Assembly: GCF_020085105.1 (NCBI RefSeq)
Contig: NC_058042.1
Coordinates: 27,919,501-27,983,500, forward strand
DNA length: 64,000 bases
Origin: Siniperca chuatsi
Taxonomy: Eukaryota > Chordata > Actinopteri > Centrarchiformes > Sinipercidae
Reading direction: 5' to 3'
The notes under the pieces were generated by a model. That model was not told the DNA's origin and searched no databases. It saw nothing but the letters and a program-made list of their open reading frames with translations. This document shows, in pieces, positions 36,283-49,100 of this stretch. The translations under genes were made by a program, and so were the position numbers. The number at the start of each line of letters is the position of its first letter. Position 1 is the stretch's first letter.

Positions 36283-39200
36283 GTAAGTAAAGCTTTACAC
36301 TGTTATCCAGCAGCTTGGGAAAAAGTGCCTCCTGCCTTGCAATTTATATTTCCAATTGGCTGAGGGTCATGCGCTAGCTAAAACTCAGAGATTGGGAGTA
36401 TGACTAAATATATAAATGAAACTTCCTCAAGGCACATTGGTTACACAGACAAGAGATGTGAGAGACACACAACAGTTTACTATTACTCACAGTTTACTAA
36501 TTTTCTTATGTAGTATACAGTGGCTGGTAATCCCACCTCAACCTCAGTTAAATCATCTAAACATCCATAATCTTAATTTTTATCACCTTCATCCCATAGT
36601 TTAATTTATAGAATTCATATACATTTGATGCAAGTGACCTAAAGTTAAAACTAGAGTTGGAGGGGAGCCGCCAGATTAAGCTCAGTCAGTAACATGAAAA
36701 CAATCTGGAATTAAATCTATTTGAATAATTAAGTTTTTGTTTATATGGTGGTTTGATGCCTTGTGGCAGAAGTTAATACTTTACCCACTTCTGTCACAGA
36801 CACGTGTGTCTGAGACACGATCACCAGAAGGTATTACAGTAAGAACCCACTCAGCAGAATCCATCTGCCTTCAGGCAGCTTTTTGTGTTTTAATTAAACC
36901 CTCTTCTGGTCATTTGAAGAGAGTAAATAATTAGAGTCAATAGTGCTTCTCACCACACTCCACTATCTGCCTAATTGACTGAAGCATTTTTGTAGGAGAG
37001 GGATTGGCTTAGTTTCTGGAGGAAACTTAAAGTGATCTGAGTGTGAACTCTCACCCCCTGTTGACTTGAAAAGTGGCTGTAATTGGCCAACTTGGATTCA
37101 TGATGATTTTAATGGATTCCGGTAGTGACAAGGCATTGAAATGGATCAAAAGTATCAAAATGTTCACAGAGCCTTGTCAAATTACTCCTTTGGACTTTCC
37201 GAGTCCTCACACAAGTGGTGAAAACTGCTGTTCCTCCTGTGGACAAGAAGGAAGCATTACCAATATTCACTTGGAATATACAGTAACTTGCCCCTTTTTT
37301 CTATGGATTAAGTACATCTTGCTTTAGAAATGATCTCTTTTTAATATCTTTCACCAGAATTGTTATGCTAGTGTGTGTCCCCAGCCACCCTACAATCTTG
37401 CTGGCCTACACATTTATTTATTTTGGCCCTTTTTTGTCCTGGAAGTCTTAGTGTCTTTGAAGACGCGCCTCCTTCCATTGCAAATGTCCAACGCCCGCAA
37501 GGAGTAAAGTCAGGAGTTGAAAGCTGAGCAGTTCAACTGTATCAGCACAACTTACAGCTGGCACCAGAGATAAAATTTAGGATGCAGGGGAATTGGCACT
37601 CAGTCTACAGTGACAGTGGTGGCTTGACGCCTGGTGTCCCAGAGTCTTTCTTTGTACTTCCAGCAGAAACACCTCCTCTCTGCCAGGGGGCCACTGAGGG
37701 GGAACAACTAAATTATGAGTCTACATGAGGATATATTCCTGTGGCGTGTCAAGAAGGACTGTGAATCAAGCCATTGATTTGTCTATGAACTAATCTGACT
37801 TTTCTGTAAGGTTATTATTGTATTTTGCAAGAAAAACAAGGATGACTATAATTGGATTGTACTTTGGCCTTTTTAAAAGTGGCCAATGTAGGCTATGCAC
37901 ATGAATATAATGAGTACTGGGTAGAACTGCCTCTAGTTCAAATTAGGCACAACTTACTGAGAGCAATTGCCTCATTTAACTGAGACCACACTGGTAGAAA
38001 AGGTGGTGGAAAGGTTAGGAGTGTTATTAATAATATCTGGAAATCTAAATAAGTCGTCAGTGTTCATTTTTCAGCAAAATACTAAGTCCAAATAACGAGT
38101 GCACACTTTAAAAGAGTTTAGACATGGACAAATGATGTTTGCAAGTACTTTATACTCTTAGTCTTATTGACTACTTAGATATCTTCCACTCCAGACGTTC
38201 CAACAGTTTTTGGTAAATTCCCCATCCACCTCCATTAAGGTTAAAATACACGTTAAAGATGACTTCCATCCACCTGGATTGGAAGTGTTTATGAAACTAT
38301 CAGAAACTTTATTTCTGCAGAAAAACAGATAGGTGTCAAAATATCTTGTCTCCATATACATCTACCTGTCATGATAGTGAAAGCTGCTCGTGTTTCATTG
38401 TCAGTGTGTCAACCCTCTTGACAGTCTGTCATCTTTGCATGGATGCTGTCTTTTATGACACATTGTTACCTGCATCATGTATCTGCAGTCATTCATAATA
38501 ATTAATTATTTCTCAAACTCTCCCTGCATTGTGAGAAAAGAGAGTTGCATCTCCCCCTACTGTTTTTACTGTAAAAGCACCATTGCAGAATCAAATCAAA
38601 AGAGACATGATACTGTACCTTTCCAAAGATGTGTATGTGTGCCTCTGAAGGTCTCACATCTCACTTTGCTTTAAGAATATTAAGGTTTTAGTTTGAGTTT
38701 GAATGGAAATGTATATAACTGAGAGTGTGTACTTGTAGTTTTAAGGGCATGCAAAAGCCAAACCTTAATCAGAATAGCCACTGCTGTCTGGGAAAAACAA
38801 AGAGAGTAACGTTTTCTCATGTTTCATAGTTAAATTGAAGGCTGCCTTATGTGTTTAGCGAGTTTCCTAACCCCTGGGCACTTGATAGATTAAAAATGAC
38901 TTCTTTAGTCCACTTCTAACTTGTAAACAATGAAACTGGTACACTGGTTATAAAGCGTCTCACCATGTATGCATGTGAAAGTGTAAACACATTGTGTTCC
39001 CTGTAGATTATAGAACAGGTTCTAATTCTCTTAGTGTGGACTCATTTATATTCATGACCATGCATACTTTCACTTCCTCAGCACATGAAAAAAAGGAACC
39101 AAAAGCAGATCTCCTGTGTGACTCTACAAGGTCAATTGTGCTCCTCCTCTTTTCAATAAAAAAACAAAACAAAACTCTAATGTACAACTGTAGATGTATC

Positions 39201-39289
39201 TCAAATGATAACAGGGGAAAAAAACAGTTTGGAACTGAGAGCTGGATCATGTGTGTGTATCTGTATAGTATGACTCTGTATATTATGGC

Positions 39290-39349
<60 letters not shown>

Positions 39350-39939
39350 CATTGATATGGTTGTTTTAGCTACATTTATCTAATTAACAGCTCCAAAGCA
39401 ACAATGTTTACATGTTAAGTCATTGTAGCTCTCAGCGGACTTGACTTTGCCAACATGAACCTGATGGCTCATTTATCTTCATACCTAACCAAAGCACTGT
39501 AAGTGTAGCCATAAATTGAAAAACGAATAAGTACTCAAAAATGTATTAATGTGGCAAAAAAAACCTTACATCCTATTGCAAAAACATGTTGAGTGTGGCT
39601 TCTGTATTATTCGCTGCACTTGTTTGCCATGTTTTTCATAGTTGTTTGCATCTTTCTGTAATAATTCAATCAGAGAATTTTGCTGCCCCCTTATTGTACT
39701 GTATAGTAAGGACGCAACACACCATCAGTTTTATACCTATATTATATATCACTGACAACTATTAGTACTTGCAATGATGTGACATTTAGGGGGTGAAGAA
39801 TTTTCACCAGTATTTTCAGTAGTAGCCTAGCTCATGGGACAGTATTGTTTTGAGCCTCTTTCTTCTTTTTAGCTTTTCATTTTACGTGTTTTTAATTTGT
39901 TTGATGGTGTTTTCTCCTATTGACTGCAGGACTTTGTTA
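36283..39939. other. Gene-free stretch upstream of pepd
   Basis: No gene recognised. A long TA microsatellite lies at 39292-39344. Open frames are short and unsupported. Confidence 0.6.
39292..39344. repeat. TA microsatellite
   Basis: Uninterrupted TA for about 52 bases, some 800 bases before the pepd start codon. Open frames on both strands across it are artefacts. Confidence 0.95.
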
Positions 39940-40114
39940 ACGACAGCCGCAGTAACATCATAGGAGGAGCCTCTCGATGCAACTTCACTGTTGAGAGTGG
40001 TATTTCCTAAAGACCTGAACGCAGCACAATGCTACGTCAGCTGACTAGCGCCAGAGCCGCATGAAACTCACGTGACTAGTGTCAGCACGTGACAGTTTGG
40101 ACCAGAGCATCAGT
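39940..40114 (+). promoter_or_regulatory. pepd: pepd promoter and 5' UTR region
   Basis: This stretch has more CpG than the surrounding DNA and no TATA box. It holds two CACGTG E-boxes at 40069-40074 (within TCACGTGAC) and 40086-40091, a CRE-like TACGTCAG at 40033-40040 and the palindrome GTCAGCTGAC at 40036-40045. TCACGTGAC resembles sites for TFE3/TFEB/MITF or USF factors. The transcription start is inferred only, to lie between about 40020 and 40110. Confidence 0.5.
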
Positions 40115-43100
40115 ATGGCTGCTGCACCACAGTGAGTTGAGTTTTCTGTTTTCTGACAGCTCTTTGACTGACTACACTGTGTATTTATTTAGTTTAAGTC
40201 AGAATAGAGTCGCGTTAGCTTTTACTTTTTAGTCAACCGGAACATAAAAATGTCCCTTCGCTAAGCTCGCGAGCTCGTCTGATAATAAAACTGTTGCCAC
40301 GTAGATGTACCGTTACTACACTGTCAACCTGTGTAACTAATACCAAAATGTTTTGAAGTTTAGTTTCGTAAGGTTGTAGCGACCTTTCTACAGCATTGAT
40401 CCAATTTCCAAATTTTTAAGACCGAAGTAAGCATGCCTGCAGCTGCTTTGAAAAACATTTCTACAGTAAATGCATTAAGTTCCCAACCTTTTTGGCTTGG
40501 GGCCCTTTAAAATGAAGCAATGTGACCCCTCATCACAGAGGTGCCTACTGTTTTATTTGAAGGATGTTTAGAGGACTGAAGGGCTGAACGTATTCCAATA
40601 TTTTAAAAGATAAAACAAAACTTTTTATTGACAATAATTTAGAGAAATAATTTTGTGTAACAATTTATTTCCTGTCTTATCCATTTGCTCATGTTTGACA
40701 CCTCAGATTTATCTTGGGATCGCTAGAGAACAAGCTTGTTTTTCGTGTGATCACGACACAACCCAGGCAGACTGCTTGTGATCATTACGTAAAACTGTAT
40801 AAGAAACTGCTGTGGTAATCAAAGTTGTCAGCAATCAGCAGACATAAAGTGATCTCTGCCAGAGATTGGAACAAACATCAGACACACCTTATCACCTTTT
40901 TTTATTCCTGGGCTATTGACGGGCAGGGTATCTGGATTGCAGTGTAGTACTTGGTCGTCCTCCTTCAATAACATCATTTACCACATCACTGGGGCTGATC
41001 TGTCCTCACAGATACACAATCACACCTGTACTGTATACTCAGCCAACAGTAAATGATACAGAAATCCTTGAGCTATAAAATTCTATGAGGTTATGGATTA
41101 ACCTTTGGTAAAGTCCAGGCTGAATCAGATATGTCTTGTTTGTTATCTTATCAGCAAAGCCACGGACAGAGACCAAGATTTATAACCAAGACCTATCAGT
41201 TAAAAGGATATCTATCTGTCTATATCTGTCTTAACTCTTTCTGAAGGTGGATTGTGGTTCATGATGGGTCCGCTCTCCTTGCTGTGTGTGAGTGTGTGTG
41301 TGAGAGAGAGAGACCGTAACATCTTCAGCTCAACAATTTAGAAGACATTAAATTAAGTTCTTCCCACTGCAGCTGCTATATACTTTTGTGAATAAGCACT
41401 AGGATATCTGAGAACAGTTGAATGATGGTAGGGACAGTGTGGACAAAATTGTCATTTTAGGCTTGTGCACTTTATGTCAAGGAAATCCTAATCCAGACCT
41501 AGAGTCCTTCAGTTGAGGGTCAGTCTCTCCAACCACTACTCCACTCTGAGCCACCCTATCTCTCTCTGTCCTCTCAGACCTGTCTACTGGCTGGGTAATG
41601 ACACCCTGAGGGTGTCTGCAGCCCTATTTGCAGAGAACCGTCGACGACTATGCAAAGGGCTGAAAGCCAAAGACGGAGTGGTGCCGCAGTCAGTGGTGGT
41701 GCTGCAGGGAGGAGAGCAGAAGCAGAGGTACTGCACGGACACAGACCTCCTTTTCAGGCAGGTAAGTAGTCTTGAGTCGACTCTGGGATTGGTGCAAAAC
41801 AGAGGCTGAGGTGGGGCGGGGTCCTGCGTTTATTTATCCATCCATCCACCCATGATCCCCAAGCCAGCAGTGAGTTTAAGTCCCTCCAGCATGTCCTGTG
41901 TCAGTCTCCTCTCAGCTGGTTGTGCCCCGATCGCTAAAGCGCCCAGAGGGCGTTCTATCGAGGTCCCACAAAAACCTCACCCAGCTTCTCCTAAAGTCAA
42001 GTCCAGTTCCAAGCTCCTCTGGCACTGTTAATCTCCTCACTCTGTCAAACATATGTAGGCCAGCCACTCTGCAGAGAAATCACTCATGTTTTTGATTTCT
42101 TTTTCACTCCCACCTAAGCTTGTGACTTGTAACGAAAAATCAATGGGCACATTGAAAGTTTTGTTTTGTTGCTGAGCTCTGTATTCAGCTCTCTTGACGT
42201 AACTGGCCTGATCAGGGACAACGTCTATATATTTTTCAGATTATGTAATAATCTGACCAATATTGGCTAACTTCCTGCTTTCTTCTAGCTGACTATTATT
42301 TTCTCCTCGCTAATGCTCTGGCTGATTCTTTGAATTCTGCAGGAGTCTTTCTTCCACTGGGCTTTCGGAGTAACCGAGCCGGACTGTTATGGAGCCATTG
42401 ATGTGGACTCTGGGAAATCCATCCTTTTTGTTCCCAAACTGCCTGAAAGCTACGCTACTTGGATGGGAAAGTGAGTCACACTAATCTTCAAAGAGCTGTG
42501 TACATGGCCAACAATCATCACCAGCTGTGAGCTGTAACTTGAAGAAAAGGTTGACAAAGTCATGTGCTACACAGTTACATCTTTTACACCCAGTATAAAC
42601 ATGTTTTTATATACTTGTTTGTATTTAGTTTATTTATTGTAAATAACACCAAGAACCATTTAAGACTTAATATATTTGTCATCACCCAAACCACCTCAGA
42701 CATGTTTGACTATACTGATATCAAAGCCTGCTGCAGTATTTCCAGTCCACACTGTTGTATTTATTATTTTTTTATTCAGTTTGTTTTGGAAATTATGAAT
42801 CCTCTTGCAAATGGTCAAAAAATACAACTTTGACAATACAACTTTAAAATGACATGAACTTGCGGATGAATAAGACAATTTTACACATTTGGCTGCTTTC
42901 TCTGAAAACCTGACAACCAGTTGATTGCTGCGCTAGGTGAATTTTATGAGGACAGGCTGTCGACCTGGTAGAGCGCGCGCCCCGTGCGGCTCAGTTTCGA
43001 ATCCAACCCGTGGCACTTTGCTACATGTCATCCCCCCCTTGCCCCCCACATTTCCTGTATAAAGGCAAAAAGCCAAAAAAAAAAATCTTAAAAAAAAAGA

Positions 43101-46100
43101 AGTGATGCATACAGTGTTACAGACTCCAAACCACCGGACATAAGATCTGGAAATAACCTGCAGACTCTTGACCATGTTTGGTGCCCACTATCTGACAGTA
43201 AAACAAATCCTTTTCACTCAGGAGTTACTTGATCAGCACTTGAATGTGCTGGGTTCTTCATTAGTTTTGCTTTCTGCCTCTGATCTTGGTTCTGAATACT
43301 TCTGTTAGTGTCTAACCCCTCCGTTATGTTTTTACAGATCTAATTCTTTTTGTTTGTTGACTGTACTTTTCTTTACCAGTTGTGTGTTTTGCATCTGTTG
43401 ACAGGATCTTTCCTAAAGAGCACTTCAAGGAGAAGTATGCTGTTGATGAGGTGCAATACGCCTGTGATGTAAGTCTTGGTGCCGGTCTTAACAGCCTCTG
43501 CGTGCGTGACCTTTTTTCTGTGCAGTAACTGAACCTTGATGTTCAGTCACTGAGCTGTGAAGTTACAGCAAAGGACATTAGTACCTCCGTAGACTGTTTT
43601 AAAGGTGAAAGTCATGTCTTTCATTTAAACTTCCTGGCAAAGATATCGGTGGTGCCAGATAGTAGGACCCATATTAGGTTCGTACTAGGACCTCCTACAG
43701 TAGAACGTGACATTGCAGATGTTTTTAGTACAGAGCATTTACATCTACTCAACTAAACATGTCAAGTAAAATCCAACTGTGAAGCCTTTTGAGCCAAACA
43801 TATTTGTCACAATGTGTTATTCAAAGGGATTCAAAAAGAAATGGACATGCATGGAACATTTTAAGATACTCTTTGAAGCCTTTGTGTGTTTGGGGCATGT
43901 GCACACGGCATGTGTGTGTGAGAGGATGTAAAAGCTTTGAGGCTTGAAGTCCATGACATCAATGGCTATTGTCTGAGAAAACGTGGGCAGTAGTTGGGCT
44001 CACACAAAGCACATGGAGCATCATACTGATAATTAAATTGGTAGAACAATTAATCAGTGTGCATACATCTTACGGAGATCAACCACCGAAATTCTCTGAG
44101 GACTTTTATTTTGAGTGGGGTTTGGGTTTTTTTTATATTTGTAACCTGCAGCGCCATTATCTTATCTTCAACAGCCTAGTCTAAAACATACTGTACATTC
44201 CTGTTGAGACTGTCTGTAATTGCCTATTTTGAGAGTTTGGGAAAACAGTCATGTATATCGGTGTTGACAGCAGATTCCCAGGGGAGCTATGTTGGAGGGT
44301 TGACAGCTCCAATGCTATTTTGGAGGTGTGCATGTTGACAAATCAAAATAATATAATCAGACTCTAACAGCTTTCACTGGCAAACAAATCATTTAGAAGT
44401 TAGCATTTGAAATGCACATACAATTTTACATTCATTTCTAGATTTACACTGTGACCTTTGGATGTCTCATCCTGCTGATATTTCTGGTATTTTTACATCT
44501 CCGCACCTGCCTGAGGTGTTAGATTTCCTGATTAGTCACAGTTTAAGAATCCAATTATCACTTCAACCAACAGCCTGTTCTTCCATGTAGCAATAGCAGC
44601 TCAACACTGCAATATAATATTAGAAAACATTATATCATATAATAATTGCCTCAGCATTTGTTTAACTAATAGTCATCTAGTCAGACAAAGAAATCGGTTG
44701 CTGCTGATCAGCATTCAGTTGGCAGTGCTGCCTACAGAAGGACCTAAAGGAAAACAATATTTCTTTTCTTTTATCAGAACCAGGTCATGAATATTTGAGC
44801 AGGTTTCAATTTTTCAAACACTCAGACATGGGAGGTGTTGTTGCACACACACTTTTATCAGCACTGCCCTGCTTAACATGCAAACAGTTCACCTTTAGAT
44901 TGTTGAATGCAGCATTTTGTGGAGAAAAATGTGAATGTGTTTTTCATTCTTTTTAAAGTATCTGGCCAGTCTTCTGAGTTTTCATGATATCCATATTTTT
45001 GGATCTGTGATGATATTTTAAGAATATTCCAAGTATGTGCAATGAGTGTGTTTGTTACCACTGAATTTCCAAGTTTTGTTATATTTCAGAAAAACTTCAA
45101 AGTTATTTTATCTGGCTTTACTTGACTTGACAAGTGTGTTTTACTCCAGTGGTTTACAACTACTGCACACATGAACAAATCTTCATGCATAAACGACATT
45201 TAAAACTCAGATGTCTCCTATCAGATATTTTCTGTCAATAAATGAAACAAATGTCAGATTTGTAACTGATCAAATGGTTGAGGCAACTTCTTTTTTACAG
45301 GTTGAAGTTGTTGTTGCAGCTAATCGTTGACTTATTGAATCACTGTATAACTGAGAATGATATCCTCAGAATGACATTAAAAACTTTTAAGCACAATAGC
45401 AATTATTCCAATGTCTCAAAATTAAGCTCCAATTCACATCTAGATTTTAGGCTGAATGTTAACAGTTAATGTTTTAGGAAGTCCATTTTAGTGGTATTAA
45501 TAATAACAATGCTCAAATATCACCACAGTGTCTGTGAACACTGAGTCAGGGATCGGTTATCTGACATTTAAGCTGTTGGCAGGAGTAATAAAGTCACTTG
45601 AGGTTTGTGTTGAGGAAGTGTGCTGCTGAGGAGCAGAGAGGCCACGTAGCCACAACGGCGTCTGCCGGAGTGACCTTTATATGCTGCAGCCTCAGAGCAG
45701 AAGAAAACTGGTGCTTGTTGTATCTGCCCTAATTGCTCCCTGTCTGCTTCCTTGCAGATTGCCGATGTCCTGTCCAGCCTGAAACCAGCAGTGCTCCTAA
45801 CACTGGTATGCTGTTGGCTTGTTTTGCAGAGTGTCGTCAGAACAGTGCATCACTCATTCCTACCTGATTACAGCTAGTGATATATGGTTTTATTTAAAAT
45901 CAGACGACTGATCACAGGACTAATTCTTCAGGTGTGGTGTGGGAGTATTTTATTTATTTTTGAACCAACTTTAAGGATGGTAGTCTGTAAAAGGTCCAGT
46001 CAGATCTGCCTCACCCTACCTCACCTTGCCTGATGTCATCATATAAAAAAAGTCCTTTCATTTTGTTTGTGTGGAAGCTGTAAACCATTGACACAAAATA

Positions 46101-49100
46101 TCTACTGAAAATCTGAATCTTTAACATCAACTTTCAAAAACCTGATAATTATATTGATCAACTGCTAAAAAGTGCAGTGTGAGAATAAATGTAAACTCCT
46201 TTTACTAATTCTACAGCTTCTACAGTCCATCTGTCTTTACAGAATAGATCATCAGCCTGGATATAAACCAATTGAAAGTCCTGTATTGACATTTGAATGC
46301 ACTTGGTGGTGATGTCATTTCACTTTTTGTGTGTGTGTTTTTTTTTTCCATGCAGCGAGGACAGAATACAGATAGCGGGAGCATCTGCCGTGAAGCCTCC
46401 TTTGAAGGAATTAGTCGGTATGTTCAATTGGCATCAATTTACATTAATAATTATACTTTGTTTGGGGAGGTTATTGTTTTGTTGTTGTTTTTTTTTTTTT
46501 TCTTCTTTTATAACCAAGGATACAACAGACTCATGCATACCGATTGTTGCTGATTAAATTATATTCAGAATTAGGTTAATTAAGCAAACAATCTTGCTTT
46601 TGCTTGTTAGTTATCAATTAATGACAGTGTTACTGTTCTTAGCACTGGTCTTTGTTCTTTTTTTAAACCTCATACATTACACCATTTTATCTGTTCTACA
46701 CTTTGACCCCAAATGCTTTGAAAAAGAAGTCTCATATACTTATTTCAAAGCTAATATAGACATTTGCATCACATTGCATTTCAATAAGGAGAGTTCAATT
46801 GGAAGTGCATAACAATATTTATTGAGGTTAGCAACAGAGAAAATATTTTTTGGCGATTAGACTCCATCGATGTGAAGTGTCACCATTAAGCGTAGGCACA
46901 TATAAAGATAGGAAAGAGGACAGGATCGCCCCGGAGACTAGATGCTGGTGGTGGTAGAGTAAAGCCAGCAGGTGGTTGATCGAAACTTGGTGTTGAATCT
47001 GGCTGGTCAAGTATGGTGATGTCAGAGTTATTTTACTGTGACAGCATAGGAAAGCGGAAGTGACAGAGAAAGACAGAACAGCAGGAAATAGCAGACATTC
47101 ACCCACAGAGGAACAAAGGCCGAACGTCAAGGAAGAGATCTTCCTTATTGAACTTTTGCCAAAACTTCATTTCTATTTATAATGTGTCTGTTTCTTGTTC
47201 TTGTTTTTTTTTTTTTTTTAAATCAGCTTCCAAGTGAACAACACTTTTTTACACCCAGTCATTGTGGAATGGTAAGTAATTAAATGTTTTATAATATTAT
47301 TCAGAAAGCCCACTCAAGATGAAAATAAAGACTCTCCCTTAATTACCTAAAAGTTTCTTCCGTCAAATTCTGCTACCTTTAACTCACAAACCTTGGCAAT
47401 TACAGCCACCCAGTCAGGTAATTGTGCAATCCTCCTAGCATGTCTTTGGCTTGTTTTTTACCCTCTTAGAATCAGAAGCCAGTTCGCACAGATGTAATGG
47501 ACTTCGTGCTCGCCTGGTTGTCCTTGGCATTAGAGTTTGCACCCCCCAGATGAATTGACATTTTCTGAAATAAGGAGGAATGCTTTTCAGGCACACTGCC
47601 TGGGAAGAAAGACTTCATTGAACCCCTCTGCCCCCTTTTCTCTGCGGCGCTTGCATGGCTCTCATTTAATGGGACATTTATTATTTTTTTACTTTCATTA
47701 GTGTTACTATTGGTTACCACTGCCTTGTGTTATTTGTTTCTATTATTGTAGAAGTCCCTAATATTCTCCAGTATCTAGCCATCAGCTACTGCTTTCCTAA
47801 CACAAATGAATGTGAAATGGTAAGATCAGCAGGCAAAAAGCTTCAGCTCTAACATGGTCTTAAAGCTGAGCTTGAAATCAAATATGGTTTAAAACATTTT
47901 CAGCAACGGCAGATTAGGAGAAAGTTTGCCACTGGAATTTCAATAAATGACAGGTCTCATTTATATACAACGTTCCTGGGAATGATGGAGGACCATCTGC
48001 CAGATATTGGTTCTCTACATCAGTTACTGCATCAGCAGTGTATATTAGAAAGATGAATTTCAAAAATGTCTATTTCTGCCATCACAATACAGAAACTGTA
48101 TTCCTTTAGCTCAATGTGAGAGTTGTATGGATTCTCTATACTGTTAAGCTGCACATTCATCGTACTGTGCATTGATAAACTGGCAGTGATTAGAATGAGA
48201 GGCTGGTCTGTCTGTGTCTGCAGCCGTCTGATTAAGACCGATATGGAGCTGGAGGTCCTGCGCTACACCAACAGGATTTCCAGTGACGCCCACAAAATGG
48301 TAAGATCTTGCTCTGCTAGACAGAGCATCTGCAAGGGTGCTCAAATGGGGTGCTAACATTTCGAACAATAAAGGAAAGGAATAGAAAGAAAAGACAAGTT
48401 CAGAGCATGAAAATAAACACAAACAAGTACCAAGCAGCTTACTGAGCTTCAATCTCGCCCAAAGGATCCAAGATGTCAGGATCCTCTAAGGCTATAAACT
48501 GTTTAAATGCTATCAATTTTACCTACATCCCGTAGCTTTGAGGCCAGCAGTTAACAGAGATAGCCTTTGACCAATAAGCTTTAACATTAAAGCAATACTT
48601 TACTTCAGCACAGGACTTTATCGCCATGAATAACCTCTTCAGGGGTTGAGGAGCAGTTAACCACTCAATGTTATCTGTCCTCTGAAATCACTTACCATGA
48701 GCGTTCAATATCGTTTTCCTCCTGTTACGAGTGTGATCATTAGACTTAGTTTTCAGAGGTATGTTTTTACCCTTGTGTCCCAATGAAACTACATTACAAA
48801 AGTGTTATATGTCACGTCAGAGGAACTGTGACATGCAGAGGGTCGAGCATTTTGAGCCACTGCTCCGTCAGGTACACACACAAAACGATTATGAGAGTTT
48901 GGTGCTTTGTGCATATGGTGAACATTGACATCCATTTCAAAAGAGTCAGTAACGGTTTTATCCAGTAGTTTTTAAGTTTGCTAATCACATATAATCACAC
49001 TTTTTCTCTGTAGGTCATGAAGCATGTGAAGCCTGGACAGAAAGAATATGAAATGGAGAGGTAAGTGATGCATTTTGTCAATTGATCCTCGTTTTTCATG

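Noticed and set aside
37073..37327. 84-codon frame with a Cys/His-rich end
   Set aside because: No recognisable motif, and spacing does not fit a known zinc finger.
38994..39383. Open frames of 129 and 114 codons on both strands
   Set aside because: Both read through the TA microsatellite as alternating I and Y. No protein support.
41898..42095. Open frame [18 protein letters not shown] found twice (also at 60257-60454)
   Set aside because: It lies in intron 2 of pepd and its pseudogene copy; the repetition is due to the duplication, not to a gene.
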